Assembly: GCA_021732005.1 (NCBI GenBank) | Contig: JAKFVT010000042.1 | Coordinates: 59,872-123,871, forward strand | DNA length: 64,000 nucleotides | From: Mycobacterium sp. | Lineage (GTDB): Bacteria > Actinomycetota > Actinomycetes > Mycobacteriales > Mycobacteriaceae | Direction of reading: 5' to 3' | Shown: positions 8,824-17,424 of the stretch, in pieces | How the letters are laid out: the number at the start of each line of letters is the position of its first letter | How positions within the stretch are numbered: the first letter of the stretch is position 1 | Notes under the pieces: generated by a model | What the model was told of the DNA's origin: nothing | The model's database searches: none | What the model saw: only the letters and a program-made list of their open reading frames with translations | Made by a program: the position numbers and the translations under genes

Positions 8824-9593
8824 GCACACCGGAAGTGCGCCGGGGCGGCCTGGGAGTATGGGCGCCCTCGACTATGCCGCCCATCGGTGTCGACCTCACC
8901 GACGAGCAGAAGATCGCGATCGCGTTTCGCCACCTCGCCGACATCGGGTTCGCGGAGAACATGGCCGGCCACATCACGTGGCAGCCCGACGGGCAGAGCG
9001 AGATGTACGTCAACCCCTGGGGGTTGTGGTGGCAGGAGCTCACCGCATCCGACATCTGCGTCGTCGACGAGGACGCGCACGTGGTCCGCGGCCGCTGGGA
9101 TGTCACCCCGGCCATCCACCTGCACACCGAGATCCACCGGCAGCGACCGGACGCCCGGGTGGTGATTCACAACCACCCGTACTACGTCAGCCTCATCGCC
9201 GCCCTGGGAATGCTGCCCGAACTCGTCCACCAGACCGGGGCGCTGTTCCTCGACGACATGTATCTGGTGGAGAAGTACGACGGTGAGATCGACGCTCCCT
9301 GGCGCGCAGCCGAACTCGCCGGCCAGATCGGGTCGGCCAACCTGATCATCCTGGCCAACCACGGCGTGATCGCCACCGGGCATGATCTGGCCGCGGCGGT
9401 GTACCGGGCGGTGTCCATCGAACGGGTGTGCCGACTGGCCTACGACGTACTGGTCAGCGGGCGCGAGCCGTCGAAGATGAATCACGGCGACCTGGTCGGC
9501 ATGCGCGCCTCGCTGATCGAACGTGCCGCCGACGTGTATTGGGCCGGCGCGGCGCGCATGACCATCAAGGCCGACCGCGGCGTGCTGGACTGA
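8820..9593 (+). CDS. Class II aldolase/adducin family protein
   Basis: A metal-dependent aldolase or decarboxylase of the fuculose-aldolase fold, 257 residues. Metal ligands are visible as VIHNHPYY (~120) and the later His in ILANHGVIATG (~180). The protein is cytoplasmic. It is translationally coupled to the ligase through an ATGA overlap and is followed 14 bases later by the amidohydrolase, so all three act in one pathway. In comparable clusters such proteins act as retro-aldolases or decarboxylases on aromatic or hydroxy-keto acids. The actual reaction cannot be read from sequence. Confidence 0.9.
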   Translation: MSTPEVRRGGLGVWAPSTMPPIGVDLTDEQKIAIAFRHLADIGFAENMAGHITWQPDGQSEMYVNPWGLWWQELTASDICVVDEDAHVVRGRWDVTPAIHLHTEIHRQRPDARVVIHNHPYYVSLIAALGMLPELVHQTGALFLDDMYLVEKYDGEIDAPWRAAELAGQIGSANLIILANHGVIATGHDLAAAVYRAVSIERVCRLAYDVLVSGREPSKMNHGDLVGMRASLIERAADVYWAGAARMTIKADRGVLD

Positions 9594-9607
9594 AAGGAAA
9601 TCCTGCC

Positions 9608-10876
9608 ATGGCTTCGATCGAGGATCTACAGTCGAATCTGAGCTTCACCACCGCCAAGACCGGTGCCGACCGGACCGTGACGTTTCTGCCCGAACCCGAA
9701 CGTGCCGAACGGATTTACACGGTCATCTCGGTCGACGATCACATCGTCGAACCACCGGACACCTTCGAGGGCCGGGTGCCGACCAAGTTTGCCGACCGGG
9801 CACCGCGAGTGGTCGACACCGAGGACGGCGGCCAGACCTGGCTGTACGACGGGAAGTCGCTGCCCAATGTCGGCTTCAATGCGGTGGTCGGCCGGCCGGT
9901 GTCGGAGTACGGCTTCGAGCCGGCCCGGTTTGACGAAATGCGCCGCGGCGCTTGGGATATCCATGCCCGGGTCAAGGACATGGACGTCAACGGCGTGTAC
10001 GCGTCGCTGAACTTCCCGTCCTTCCTGCCCGGCTTCGCCGGTCAACGGCTGCAGCAGGTGACCACCGATCGGGACCTGGCGATGGCGTCGGTGCGGGCCT
10101 GGAACGACTGGCACATCGAAGCGTGGGCCGGGGCCTACCCCGACCGGATCATCCCCTGCCAGCTGCCCTGGCTGCTCGACCCCGACGTCGGCGCACGGAT
10201 GATCTACGAGAACGCCGAACGTGGATTCCATGCGGTGACGTTCAGCGAGAACCCGGCGCTGCTGGGGCTGCCGACCATTCACTCGGGTTACTGGGAGCCG
10301 ATGATGGCGGCCTGCGCGGACACGCAGACCGTGGTGAATCTGCACATCGGTTCGTCGGGTACGTCGCCGTCGACGTCAGCAGACGCGCCGCCCGACGTGC
10401 CGGGTGTGCTGTTCTTCGCCTATGCGATCAGCGCGGCCGTCGACTGGCTGTACTCGGGGGTCTGCACCCGATACCCGGACCTGCGAATCTGTTTGTCGGA
10501 AGGTGGAATCGGCTGGGTGGCGGGACTGCTGGACCGCCTCGACCACATGCTGAGCTACCACGAGATGTACGGCACGTGGAAGCGCCTCGGTGAGACGCTG
10601 ACGCCGGCAGAGGTGTTCACCCGCAACTTCCGATTCTGCGCGGTGGAAGACCAGTCGTCGTTCGTCCAGTACGACCGGATCGGCGCGGACAACATCATGC
10701 TCGAGGCGGACTACCCGCATTGCGACTCCACGTGGCCGCACACCCAGCGCACCATCCGCGAACAGATCAGCGGGCTTCCCGACGAGATCATCCGCAAGGT
10801 GACATGGGAGAACGCGTCGCGTCTCTACCAGCATCCGGTCCCGGTGGCCGTGCAGCAGGATCCGAACGCCTACTGA
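9608..10876 (+). CDS. Amidohydrolase family protein (ACMSD-like)
   Basis: A 422-residue metal-dependent hydrolase or decarboxylase of the amidohydrolase_2 family. The first metal site is SVDDHIVEPPDTF near residue 42; later ligands are VNLHIGSSG near 245 and the Asp/His group LEADYPHCDSTWPHT near 365. The fold is shared with 2-amino-3-carboxymuconate semialdehyde decarboxylase and other non-hydrolytic decarboxylases of aromatic acids. The ATG has AAAGGA nine bases upstream. Third gene of the ligase-aldolase operon. Its stop codon abuts the stop of the convergent dehydrogenase with no base between. Confidence 0.92.
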   Translation: MASIEDLQSNLSFTTAKTGADRTVTFLPEPERAERIYTVISVDDHIVEPPDTFEGRVPTKFADRAPRVVDTEDGGQTWLYDGKSLPNVGFNAVVGRPVSEYGFEPARFDEMRRGAWDIHARVKDMDVNGVYASLNFPSFLPGFAGQRLQQVTTDRDLAMASVRAWNDWHIEAWAGAYPDRIIPCQLPWLLDPDVGARMIYENAERGFHAVTFSENPALLGLPTIHSGYWEPMMAACADTQTVVNLHIGSSGTSPSTSADAPPDVPGVLFFAYAISAAVDWLYSGVCTRYPDLRICLSEGGIGWVAGLLDRLDHMLSYHEMYGTWKRLGETLTPAEVFTRNFRFCAVEDQSSFVQYDRIGADNIMLEADYPHCDSTWPHTQRTIREQISGLPDEIIRKVTWENASRLYQHPVPVAVQQDPNAY

Positions 10877-11824
10877 TCAGCTGCGGTCGAGCCACTCCGC
10901 GATGGCGGCGACGGCGTCGCGAAAGAAGATGCGGTACGGGCGGTCGGCGACGTAGCCGATGTGCGGGGTGGCGATGACGTTGTCGAGGGTACGAAGCGGA
11001 TGCCCGTGCGGTAGCGGCTCGGTGTCGAAGACGTCGAGCGCGGCCTTGAGGGTGCTGGACCGCAGCGCGTCGATCAGCGCTGCCTCGTCCACGATCGGAC
11101 CGCGAGAGGTGTTGACCAACAACACCGTCGACTTCATCTGCGCCAGCTCGGCTGCACCCACCAAGCCGGTGGAACGCTCGCTGAGCTTCATGTGGATGGT
11201 CAGTACGTCGGATCTGCTGAACAGTTCGTCCTTGCCGACGTAGGTCGCCCCGGCCTCGGCGGCCGCCTCCGGGGTGAGGTTCTGGCTCCAGGCGATGACG
11301 TCCATGCCGAACGCCTCGCCGATGCGGGCGACGCGGGCACCGATGCGGCCCAACCCGAGGATGCCGAGGACCCGGCCGGACAGTTCGCGGCCCACCCCGG
11401 TCTGCCATCCGCCGTCCCGCACCGACCGCGCTTCCGTGACCAGATCCCGGGCGCCCGCCAGGATGAGAGCCCAGGTCAGCTCGACCGTCGAGGCCACGGT
11501 GCCGCCGGTGGTCCCGACATGGATGCCGTGGTCCTCGGCGGCCGCCATGTCGATGGACGCGTTGAACGGGCCCGTCGAGGCAATCATCTTCAGATTCGGC
11601 AGGCGTTCGATGATGCTGCGCGGCAACGGGGTTCGCTCCCTCATCACGAACACGACATCGAAAGGCGCCAGGCGCGCGACGAGTTCGTCAGGATCGGACA
11701 CGTGGTCGTTGAACACCGTGATGTCTGCGCGGCCGGAGACCGCGGACCAATCGGTCATGGTCAACGCCACGTTCTGGTAGTCGTCGAGGACTGCCACTTG
11801 CACGCGCCCGGTGTCACTGATCAT
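10877..11824 (-). CDS. D-isomer specific 2-hydroxyacid dehydrogenase
   Basis: An NAD-dependent oxidoreductase of 315 residues for 2-hydroxy or 2-oxo acids. The Rossmann motif is GILGLGRIGARVA (~152). The catalytic triad residues are the Arg in VNTSRGPIVD (~233), the Glu in LDVFDTEPL (~262) and the His in ATPHIGYVA (~283). It resembles the phosphoglycerate dehydrogenase-like subgroup. It is convergent with the catabolic operon and meets it end to end, so it could serve the same pathway although it has its own promoter. Substrate unknown. Confidence 0.9.
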   Translation of the reverse strand: MISDTGRVQVAVLDDYQNVALTMTDWSAVSGRADITVFNDHVSDPDELVARLAPFDVVFVMRERTPLPRSIIERLPNLKMIASTGPFNASIDMAAAEDHGIHVGTTGGTVASTVELTWALILAGARDLVTEARSVRDGGWQTGVGRELSGRVLGILGLGRIGARVARIGEAFGMDVIAWSQNLTPEAAAEAGATYVGKDELFSRSDVLTIHMKLSERSTGLVGAAELAQMKSTVLLVNTSRGPIVDEAALIDALRSSTLKAALDVFDTEPLPHGHPLRTLDNVIATPHIGYVADRPYRIFFRDAVAAIAEWLDRS

Positions 11825-11969
11825 GCCCGCAGGCTAACCCGATCGGGACTAGAGTCAACGACCAGTGACCCTGCCGCCGTCGTGATCCGGCGCGGTTTCC
11901 GACGCACAGCGCCGGTTATCGCGCCCAAGATGAGGGAATAGTCCAACCACGAGAGGAGTTGAGCGGTCC

Positions 11970-12392
11970 ATGACTGAGAATGCGGAGTTGAGCCCCACTG
12001 ATTGGGTGCGGGACCAGACCGAACAGATTCTGAAGCAAGGCACCACCGACGGCGTCCACATCATGGATCGCCCGGTCGTCCTGTTCACCACCACCGGTGC
12101 CAAGTCCGGCAAGAAGCGCTACGTGCCGCTGATGCGCGTCGAGGAGAACGGCAAGTACGCGATGGTCGCCTCCAAGGGCGGTGACCCCGCGCATCCGTCG
12201 TGGTACTTCAACGTCAAGGCCAATCCCACGGTGACCGCCCAGGATGGCGAAACGACCGTGACGCTGACCGCTCGCGAGGTCTCCGGCGAGGAGCGCGAGC
12301 GCTGGTGGAAGCTGGCCGTCGAGGCCTACCCGCCCTACGCCGAATATCAGACCAAGACCGATCGTCTGATCCCGGTTTTCGTTCTGGAGTAG
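11970..12392 (+). CDS. Deazaflavin (F420)-dependent nitroreductase-family protein
   Basis: A 140-residue split-beta-barrel protein of the Ddn family, which uses the mycobacterial cofactor F420 to reduce quinones, nitro compounds and other substrates. Family features seen are RPVVLFTTTGAKSGKKR, which contacts the cofactor phosphates, VPLMRVEENGKYAMVASKGG, and HPSWYFNVKANP. A GAGAGGA lies upstream of the ATG. Transcribed alone or with the next gene 16 bases downstream. Physiological substrate unknown. Confidence 0.93.
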   Translation: MTENAELSPTDWVRDQTEQILKQGTTDGVHIMDRPVVLFTTTGAKSGKKRYVPLMRVEENGKYAMVASKGGDPAHPSWYFNVKANPTVTAQDGETTVTLTAREVSGEERERWWKLAVEAYPPYAEYQTKTDRLIPVFVLE

Positions 12393-12408
12393 CACTAGCA
12401 TTCAGCCT

Positions 12409-13848
12409 GTGTCGGGGCAGATGTCCCGCCAGGAGTTCGTCCGGCGGGCAGTGGGCGGGCTGGCGGGTGCGGCCCTACTGAGCGCGTGCCACACCGTCAC
12501 ACCCCGGGCGGTGTCGAGTCCCGTCCAGCCGGACTGGGCGGGTCTGCGCGGCCGACTCGACGGCACGCTGTTGCTGCCCTCCGACCCGCAGTACGCGGCG
12601 GCGAAAAGCACCTTCAATTCACGCTTCGACGGATCCGTTCCGGCTGCCGTCCTGAGCGCTGCCTCCGTCGCGGATGTGCAGAAGGCGGCGGAGTTCGCGT
12701 CGAGTAACCACATCGGGGTGAGTGTGCGCAGCGGCGGGCACTCCTACGTCGGTGCGTCGTCGCTCGATGCCACGCTGGTGATCGATCTGCGCCGACTGCC
12801 GGGAGGCGTCGACGCCGGCAGCGACGTGATTACGGTGTCCCCCGCGACCGACCTGGATTCCGTCCAGACCGCACTGGCTTCCCGCGGCCGGTCGATCCCC
12901 TCCGGCAGCTGCCCGACGGTCGCCGTCGCGGGACTGACGCTGGGCGGCGGTCTGGGTTCGGACGCACGCCTGCACGGGCTGACCTGCGACACGCTGGTGT
13001 CGGCGACGTTGGTATTGCCCAGCGGCGAAATGCTGTCGGCGTCCGCTGACGATCATCCCGACGTGTTCTGGGCGCTGAGTGGTGGCGGGGGTGGCAATCT
13101 CGGTGTGGTGACGTCGATGACGTTTCGCACCTTCCCCGTCACCGACCGCGACGTGGTCACTGTCGCCTTCCCGATGGACGCCGCCGCCGCGGTGATCGCC
13201 GGTTGGCAGCAGTGGCAGCGGGCGGCCGATCGTGACATCTGGGGCATGGTCAACATCACCGTCGGGGACGGCCCTGGCCGCTGCACCGTCATCCTGGCGA
13301 CCCCGCCGGGCAGCGGGCCGGCGGTCGCCGGCGACATGCTTGCGGCGGCCGGGTTGTCGGCGTCGTCGACCCGAACCCGCACACTCAACCGGATGGACTT
13401 CGTGCACTACTTCGAAGGCGGCGATGCCGCCCGGGTGCCGCGCGCGTTTGTCGCGGGATCCGACATCATCGGCGAAATGACCTCGGCGGCAGCAGAATCC
13501 ATTGTCACCGCAATGGCGGCATGGCCGTCCGGCGCGGGTTCGGCGACCGCGGTGGTGGAGTCGCTGTCCGGCGCGGTCGGCGATGTGGGTCCGGCGGCAA
13601 GCGCCTTCCCGTGGCGTCGGCAGGCGGCATCCATTCAGTGGTACACCGAGGTCAGCTCCGATGCGGCAACTGACTGGCTCACCGCGGCACACCAGGCGCT
13701 GGGGTCGGCGTCAGTAGGCGGCTACATCAACTACCCCGAGAGCGGCGAGCCGCTTGCGCGATACCTCGGGCCGAATCTGCAGCGGTTCAACGCCATCCGG
13801 CACAAGTACGATCCGGCCGGGGTGATGCTGTCCGGTATCGGCCGATGA
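12409..13848 (+). CDS. FAD-linked oxidase, berberine-bridge type, exported lipoprotein
   Basis: A secreted flavin oxidase of 479 residues. The N-terminus carries an arginine pair followed by a hydrophobic stretch and the lipobox LLSAC (Cys near 27), so it is probably anchored to the outer face of the membrane, possibly by the Tat route. The PCMH FAD-binding domain covers ~60-235; the His in SVRSGGHSYVGASS is the usual covalent flavin attachment site. The C-terminal BBE segment ends with NYPESGEP and FNAIRHKYDP. The second covalent link of the family (a Cys) is not obvious. The GTG start lacks an SD, and a TAGCAT seven bases upstream suggests leaderless transcription; an in-frame ATG follows four codons later. 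Likely oxidises a sugar or alcohol. Confidence 0.9.
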   Translation: MSGQMSRQEFVRRAVGGLAGAALLSACHTVTPRAVSSPVQPDWAGLRGRLDGTLLLPSDPQYAAAKSTFNSRFDGSVPAAVLSAASVADVQKAAEFASSNHIGVSVRSGGHSYVGASSLDATLVIDLRRLPGGVDAGSDVITVSPATDLDSVQTALASRGRSIPSGSCPTVAVAGLTLGGGLGSDARLHGLTCDTLVSATLVLPSGEMLSASADDHPDVFWALSGGGGGNLGVVTSMTFRTFPVTDRDVVTVAFPMDAAAAVIAGWQQWQRAADRDIWGMVNITVGDGPGRCTVILATPPGSGPAVAGDMLAAAGLSASSTRTRTLNRMDFVHYFEGGDAARVPRAFVAGSDIIGEMTSAAAESIVTAMAAWPSGAGSATAVVESLSGAVGDVGPAASAFPWRRQAASIQWYTEVSSDAATDWLTAAHQALGSASVGGYINYPESGEPLARYLGPNLQRFNAIRHKYDPAGVMLSGIGR

Positions 13849-13858
13849 CGCGCGCCGC

Positions 13859-16369
13859 TTAGGGTGCGGGGCTCACCACGACGTTGACCGTGGTCGCACC
13901 GGAATCGGAGGCGACGACCAATTGTGCGGCGTTGGCAGCCGAGACGACATGGCCGCCGGTGACGGTCACCTGGTAGCCGTTCGGGAACTCCACTCCTGGT
14001 ACCGAGATCGTGGTCAGGGCACCGTCGGCGAACGTTCCGGAACCGTCGACCTTCGCGGTGGAATAGCCAAACGTGAAGGTGCCGTTGGTGAACGACCAAG
14101 ACTTGGGCGTGCCCGACACCAGCTGCGGGTAGGGCGACGCCAACGTCAGCAGATTGCCGGTGTTCACGTTGTCGCCGATCGGCGGTTTGGTCGGGTCGTA
14201 CACCAGGCCCTCGACATCCGGTGACCCGGTGATGTCACCGGCTCCGGTGTACGCCCATTCGGCCCAACTCATGAAGTACCGGTCGCCGGCCTTCATCTCC
14301 TTGGTGAGCGTGGCGATGTCGCTAGTCGCGCCGAACTCGTTCATCATCGCCGGGACGTTGTGCCGCTTGGAGTAGTTCTCTGCCTGTACGGCAAGCGTAT
14401 TGGCGATCTTGGTGCACAGCGCACCGCCGATCGGGCCGCAGTAGTTGTGGAACGCCAGGACGTAGTTCGGGTCGACGACCCGGCCGAGCAGTGCAACAGG
14501 GATGCCGAGCAGGGTCGGGACTTCGGTGACCGCGGGGTTGGGCGGCTCCAGGTAGAGCGGTGTCGTGCCGTCAACCGAGCGGATGGCGGCAGCGACCTGG
14601 TTGTACATCGGGGTCAGTTCCTGCGTAACGAAGAACGAGCCGCCGAGCAGCGCGACCGGATAGTTCGAGCCGGGGAACGGTTCGTTCATGATGTCGTAGC
14701 CGATGACCGCGGAATTGCCCGCGAAATAGCTGGCGACGTGCTGCCAGCTCAGCGCGTAATTGTCCAGCAGCCCAATATTGTTCGGCGCATCGGCGTTGCC
14801 CCAGAACGCATCCCAGGCATGGCCGAGCGCACCGTTAACGTAGTAGTTGCCGGGGAATCCGGAGTTCTGGTTGGGCCGTCCCCCACCGTCGGACGCCCAT
14901 TCTGGGGCGCCCTCGCCGTAGAAGGTCTCGCTGTAGAGGTCTTGGTGCATGTCGATGACGGTGTAGATACCGTGGTCGGCCAGCATCTGGACCGTAGCTT
15001 TGATCGAGTCGAGGTAGGCGGTGTTGATCACTCCCGGCTGCGGCTCCACACCTGCCCAGATGACGCCCAGTCGCACCACATTGAATCCGTTGTCGGCCAG
15101 GAACTGTGCGTCCTGCTCGTCGAAGCCACTGGCGGACGGTTCATACGGCGCGAGCTTGTAGACCTCGTTGACGCCGTGCAGGATGACGGCCTGCCCGGCA
15201 CCGTTGGTGAGCCAGGTACCGATCTGCGACAGCGGCGGTACTGATCCGGTGGCGGGCGCGGCCGCGGCTTGCGCACCCGACTTGCCCACGGCGCCATGGT
15301 TTCCGAGCCAACCCGCAGAGCCGCCGGCACCGCCGAGCGCCGGCAGACCTACGGAGGCTCCGCCCACACCGCTCTTACCGGCGTTGCCGCCGGCGCCGCC
15401 GCTGCCCAGGAACGTTGCGCCGTTGCCGCCGTTACCGCCTCGTCCGCCGTCAGTCCCGTCTCCGCCGACGCCCCCGTGCCCGCCGACGCCGAAGACCAGG
15501 CCGGTTGCGTCGCCGCCGGCACCCCCGCGTCCTCCGACGGCGCCGGCTACAGCGGCGCCGGCATTTCCGCCCGCGCCGCCGATTCCCATCAGCTGCCCAC
15601 CGGCACCGCCCGCACCGCCATCAGCCCCTGGGCCGCCGGTCCCACCGGCTCCGCCATTGCCCACTGCGCCGGCTCGACCACCCGCACCGCCCGACACCCC
15701 GGCCTGCGTGCTGTTCCATCCGGCGCCGCCGTCGCCGAGGAGCCACCCGCCGGCGCCCCCGTTGTGGTTGGCCGCGGTGCCGTCGGCCCCGTTGCCGATC
15801 ACGTAGGACCCGGCAGCGGAGTTGATGAAGTCATCGACCTGCCGGCCGATCTCACTGGCGATCCAGGCCTGCACGACAACGTGGAGCGGGGTGTAGACCA
15901 GCTGCTGAAACACCGCCGTCAGGTTCGGCGGCGCCGAAATATGCGCCACCGCAGACGCATACGTCGTCGCGGAGGCGGCTGCGGTCGGTTCCGCGGCCGC
16001 AACCCTGGCGGACCTGCTTTGGACAGAAGAGGTTTCCAACGCCCCAACCACGGTCGCCAGAGCGAGTTCTGCGCCGTTGACCGGCTCCTGGGGATCAGCA
16101 GCGGCGGCCCGGGCGGTCGATTTCACCGACGTCGACGTCACCTTCTGCGTCGGAGCCGGCCGTTTGGGCAACGAATTGGCGCCTGCCTTGGTTGCTCGCG
16201 GCGCACTCGGACCGGCCGCGTGGCCACGCGCAGAGGAGGCCGCAGGGCGCGCGCTGCCGGAGTCGTCGGAGTCCGCCCATGCGACCGCCGTCGACGAGGC
16301 CAGTGCCGCACCGATACCCAGCGCGATCGCCAGACCACCGACTCGACCGATATGAGCAGACGCTTTCAT
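13859..16369 (-). CDS. Secreted PGRS-type protein fused to GH5 endoglycoceramidase-like domain
   Basis: An 836-residue exported fusion. Residues 1-32 are a signal peptide ending in AVAWADS. Residues ~33-185 form a Ser/Ala/Thr-rich linker plus a short conserved region. A glycine/asparagine-rich PGRS-type array opens with GSYVIGNGADG near 188 and runs to ~365. The GH5 barrel starts near 400 (LHGVNEVYKLAPYEPS) and has NVVRLGVIW, TVIDMHQDLYSE, the acid/base Glu in IMNEPFPG (~560) and the nucleophile Glu in MMNEFGA (~676). The last ~80 residues look like a beta domain. This barrel type hydrolyses glycosphingolipids or related glycosides (endoglycoceramidase family). There is no PE domain. The substrate could be host or environmental glycolipid, by inference. 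Confidence 0.9.
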   Translation of the reverse strand: MKASAHIGRVGGLAIALGIGAALASSTAVAWADSDDSGSARPAASSARGHAAGPSAPRATKAGANSLPKRPAPTQKVTSTSVKSTARAAAADPQEPVNGAELALATVVGALETSSVQSRSARVAAAEPTAAASATTYASAVAHISAPPNLTAVFQQLVYTPLHVVVQAWIASEIGRQVDDFINSAAGSYVIGNGADGTAANHNGGAGGWLLGDGGAGWNSTQAGVSGGAGGRAGAVGNGGAGGTGGPGADGGAGGAGGQLMGIGGAGGNAGAAVAGAVGGRGGAGGDATGLVFGVGGHGGVGGDGTDGGRGGNGGNGATFLGSGGAGGNAGKSGVGGASVGLPALGGAGGSAGWLGNHGAVGKSGAQAAAAPATGSVPPLSQIGTWLTNGAGQAVILHGVNEVYKLAPYEPSASGFDEQDAQFLADNGFNVVRLGVIWAGVEPQPGVINTAYLDSIKATVQMLADHGIYTVIDMHQDLYSETFYGEGAPEWASDGGGRPNQNSGFPGNYYVNGALGHAWDAFWGNADAPNNIGLLDNYALSWQHVASYFAGNSAVIGYDIMNEPFPGSNYPVALLGGSFFVTQELTPMYNQVAAAIRSVDGTTPLYLEPPNPAVTEVPTLLGIPVALLGRVVDPNYVLAFHNYCGPIGGALCTKIANTLAVQAENYSKRHNVPAMMNEFGATSDIATLTKEMKAGDRYFMSWAEWAYTGAGDITGSPDVEGLVYDPTKPPIGDNVNTGNLLTLASPYPQLVSGTPKSWSFTNGTFTFGYSTAKVDGSGTFADGALTTISVPGVEFPNGYQVTVTGGHVVSAANAAQLVVASDSGATTVNVVVSPAP

Positions 16370-16424
16370 GCATCTGTGTATACGGGACCTGGCGCAACAG
16401 TGGAGTCAATTTGCCGCCACCGTC

Positions 16425-16973
16425 TCATTCCGCGGCCTTCAGCAACCGCTCCGCGAAGTCGGCCGGCTGGACGAACGGAGACATGTGAGCCCACCCATCG
16501 ACGATGTGAAGGCGGGCATCGGGCAGGTCAGCCGCCAGCATCGACATCACCTCAGGGGTGCACCCGAGATCAAGTCGACCGCAGAGCAGGGCGGCCGGCG
16601 ACTGAATCTGCGCGAGCTCCGCCCTGCGGCCGTAGGTTGCCAGCGCCTCCAGTGTGGTCGCGTACTCCGACGGCGACACAGTGGTCAGGCGCCGCCGAAC
16701 GTCCCGGATCACCGGGCCGTCGGCGGCGATCTCGGATGCGGTGAACCAGCGCGCGATGGTGGCCGCGATGTCGAGCGCCGCTCCTGCGCGCAATGCACTT
16801 GCCGCATCGTGAAATTCGGGCACCGGAATATCGCGCGTACACACCAGGATCAATCGGCGAATACGGTGCGGCGCAAGCAGAGCCATTTCCATGGCCACCT
16901 GGCCGCCCAGCGAATGGCCGACGACGATCAGAGGCGCGTCCGGCTCGTCTGCCAACACGGCGGCGGCCGCGGC
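16425..16973 (-). pseudogene. Alpha/beta hydrolase, 5'-truncated
   Basis: The remaining ~180 residues cover the second half of an alpha/beta hydrolase. They include the nucleophile elbow VVGHSLGGQVAMEMAL, cap helices, LLCGRLDLGCTPEVM with the Asp region, and the catalytic His in VDGWAHMSPF. The oxyanion-hole strand (the HG motif) and ~80-100 N-terminal residues are missing. The frame is open up to 16973 and then meets two in-frame TAG codons. A GTG at 16958 is the only usable start and would give a protein lacking the first strands. A truncated VOC gene begins 7 bases away on the other strand. This looks like one side of a deletion. Confidence 0.75.
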
Positions 16974-16980
16974 CTACTAG

Positions 16981-17322
16981 GTCGCGCTGATGCCTCTGGT
17001 CGGGTTCGAGCCGTATCTGGACGAGCGGGACCAGTTCGCCTTCCGTCTCGCGGCCGGCAAGCTGGGGACGTATCTGTTCTTTTATCCCGCAGGAGATCCG
17101 GGCGTGTACTCACGCGACTCTGCCGGACTACAGCACCTGGCCTTCATGGTCAGAACTCACTCGGCCGTTCACGACTCACACCGTTGGGTGCAGCAACGGA
17201 GCGGGGAGGTCGTGTACGAGGCGCAGCACCTCCCGCAATATCCGCCGCCCTACTTCGCGACGTTCTGGCTCGACCCGTTTGGCGCGATGTTCGAAGCCGT
17301 TTCACATCACGATCGCGATTGA
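16981..17322 (+). pseudogene. VOC-family (glyoxalase/bleomycin-resistance) protein, 5'-truncated
   Basis: About 113 residues of a vicinal-oxygen-chelate protein survive (ALMPLVGFEPY, then GTYLFFYPA, LQHLAFMVRTHS, FWLDPFGAMFEAV). The first beta strand with the usual metal-ligand His is missing, roughly 20 residues. An in-frame TAG sits directly before the surviving frame, and the first ATG (16990) already lies inside the conserved region. The protein is therefore probably non-functional, unless it is made from 16990 without its first strand. Confidence 0.7.
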
Positions 17323-17424
17323 TCAGTCGCGGATCAGCGGCTCCGCCCGTGCGCGCATTGCCCATCCATGCGCGGTCTTGCGGGCTTACATTCGATGGGT
17401 GCCGACTTCACCGAGGAGTGCATC

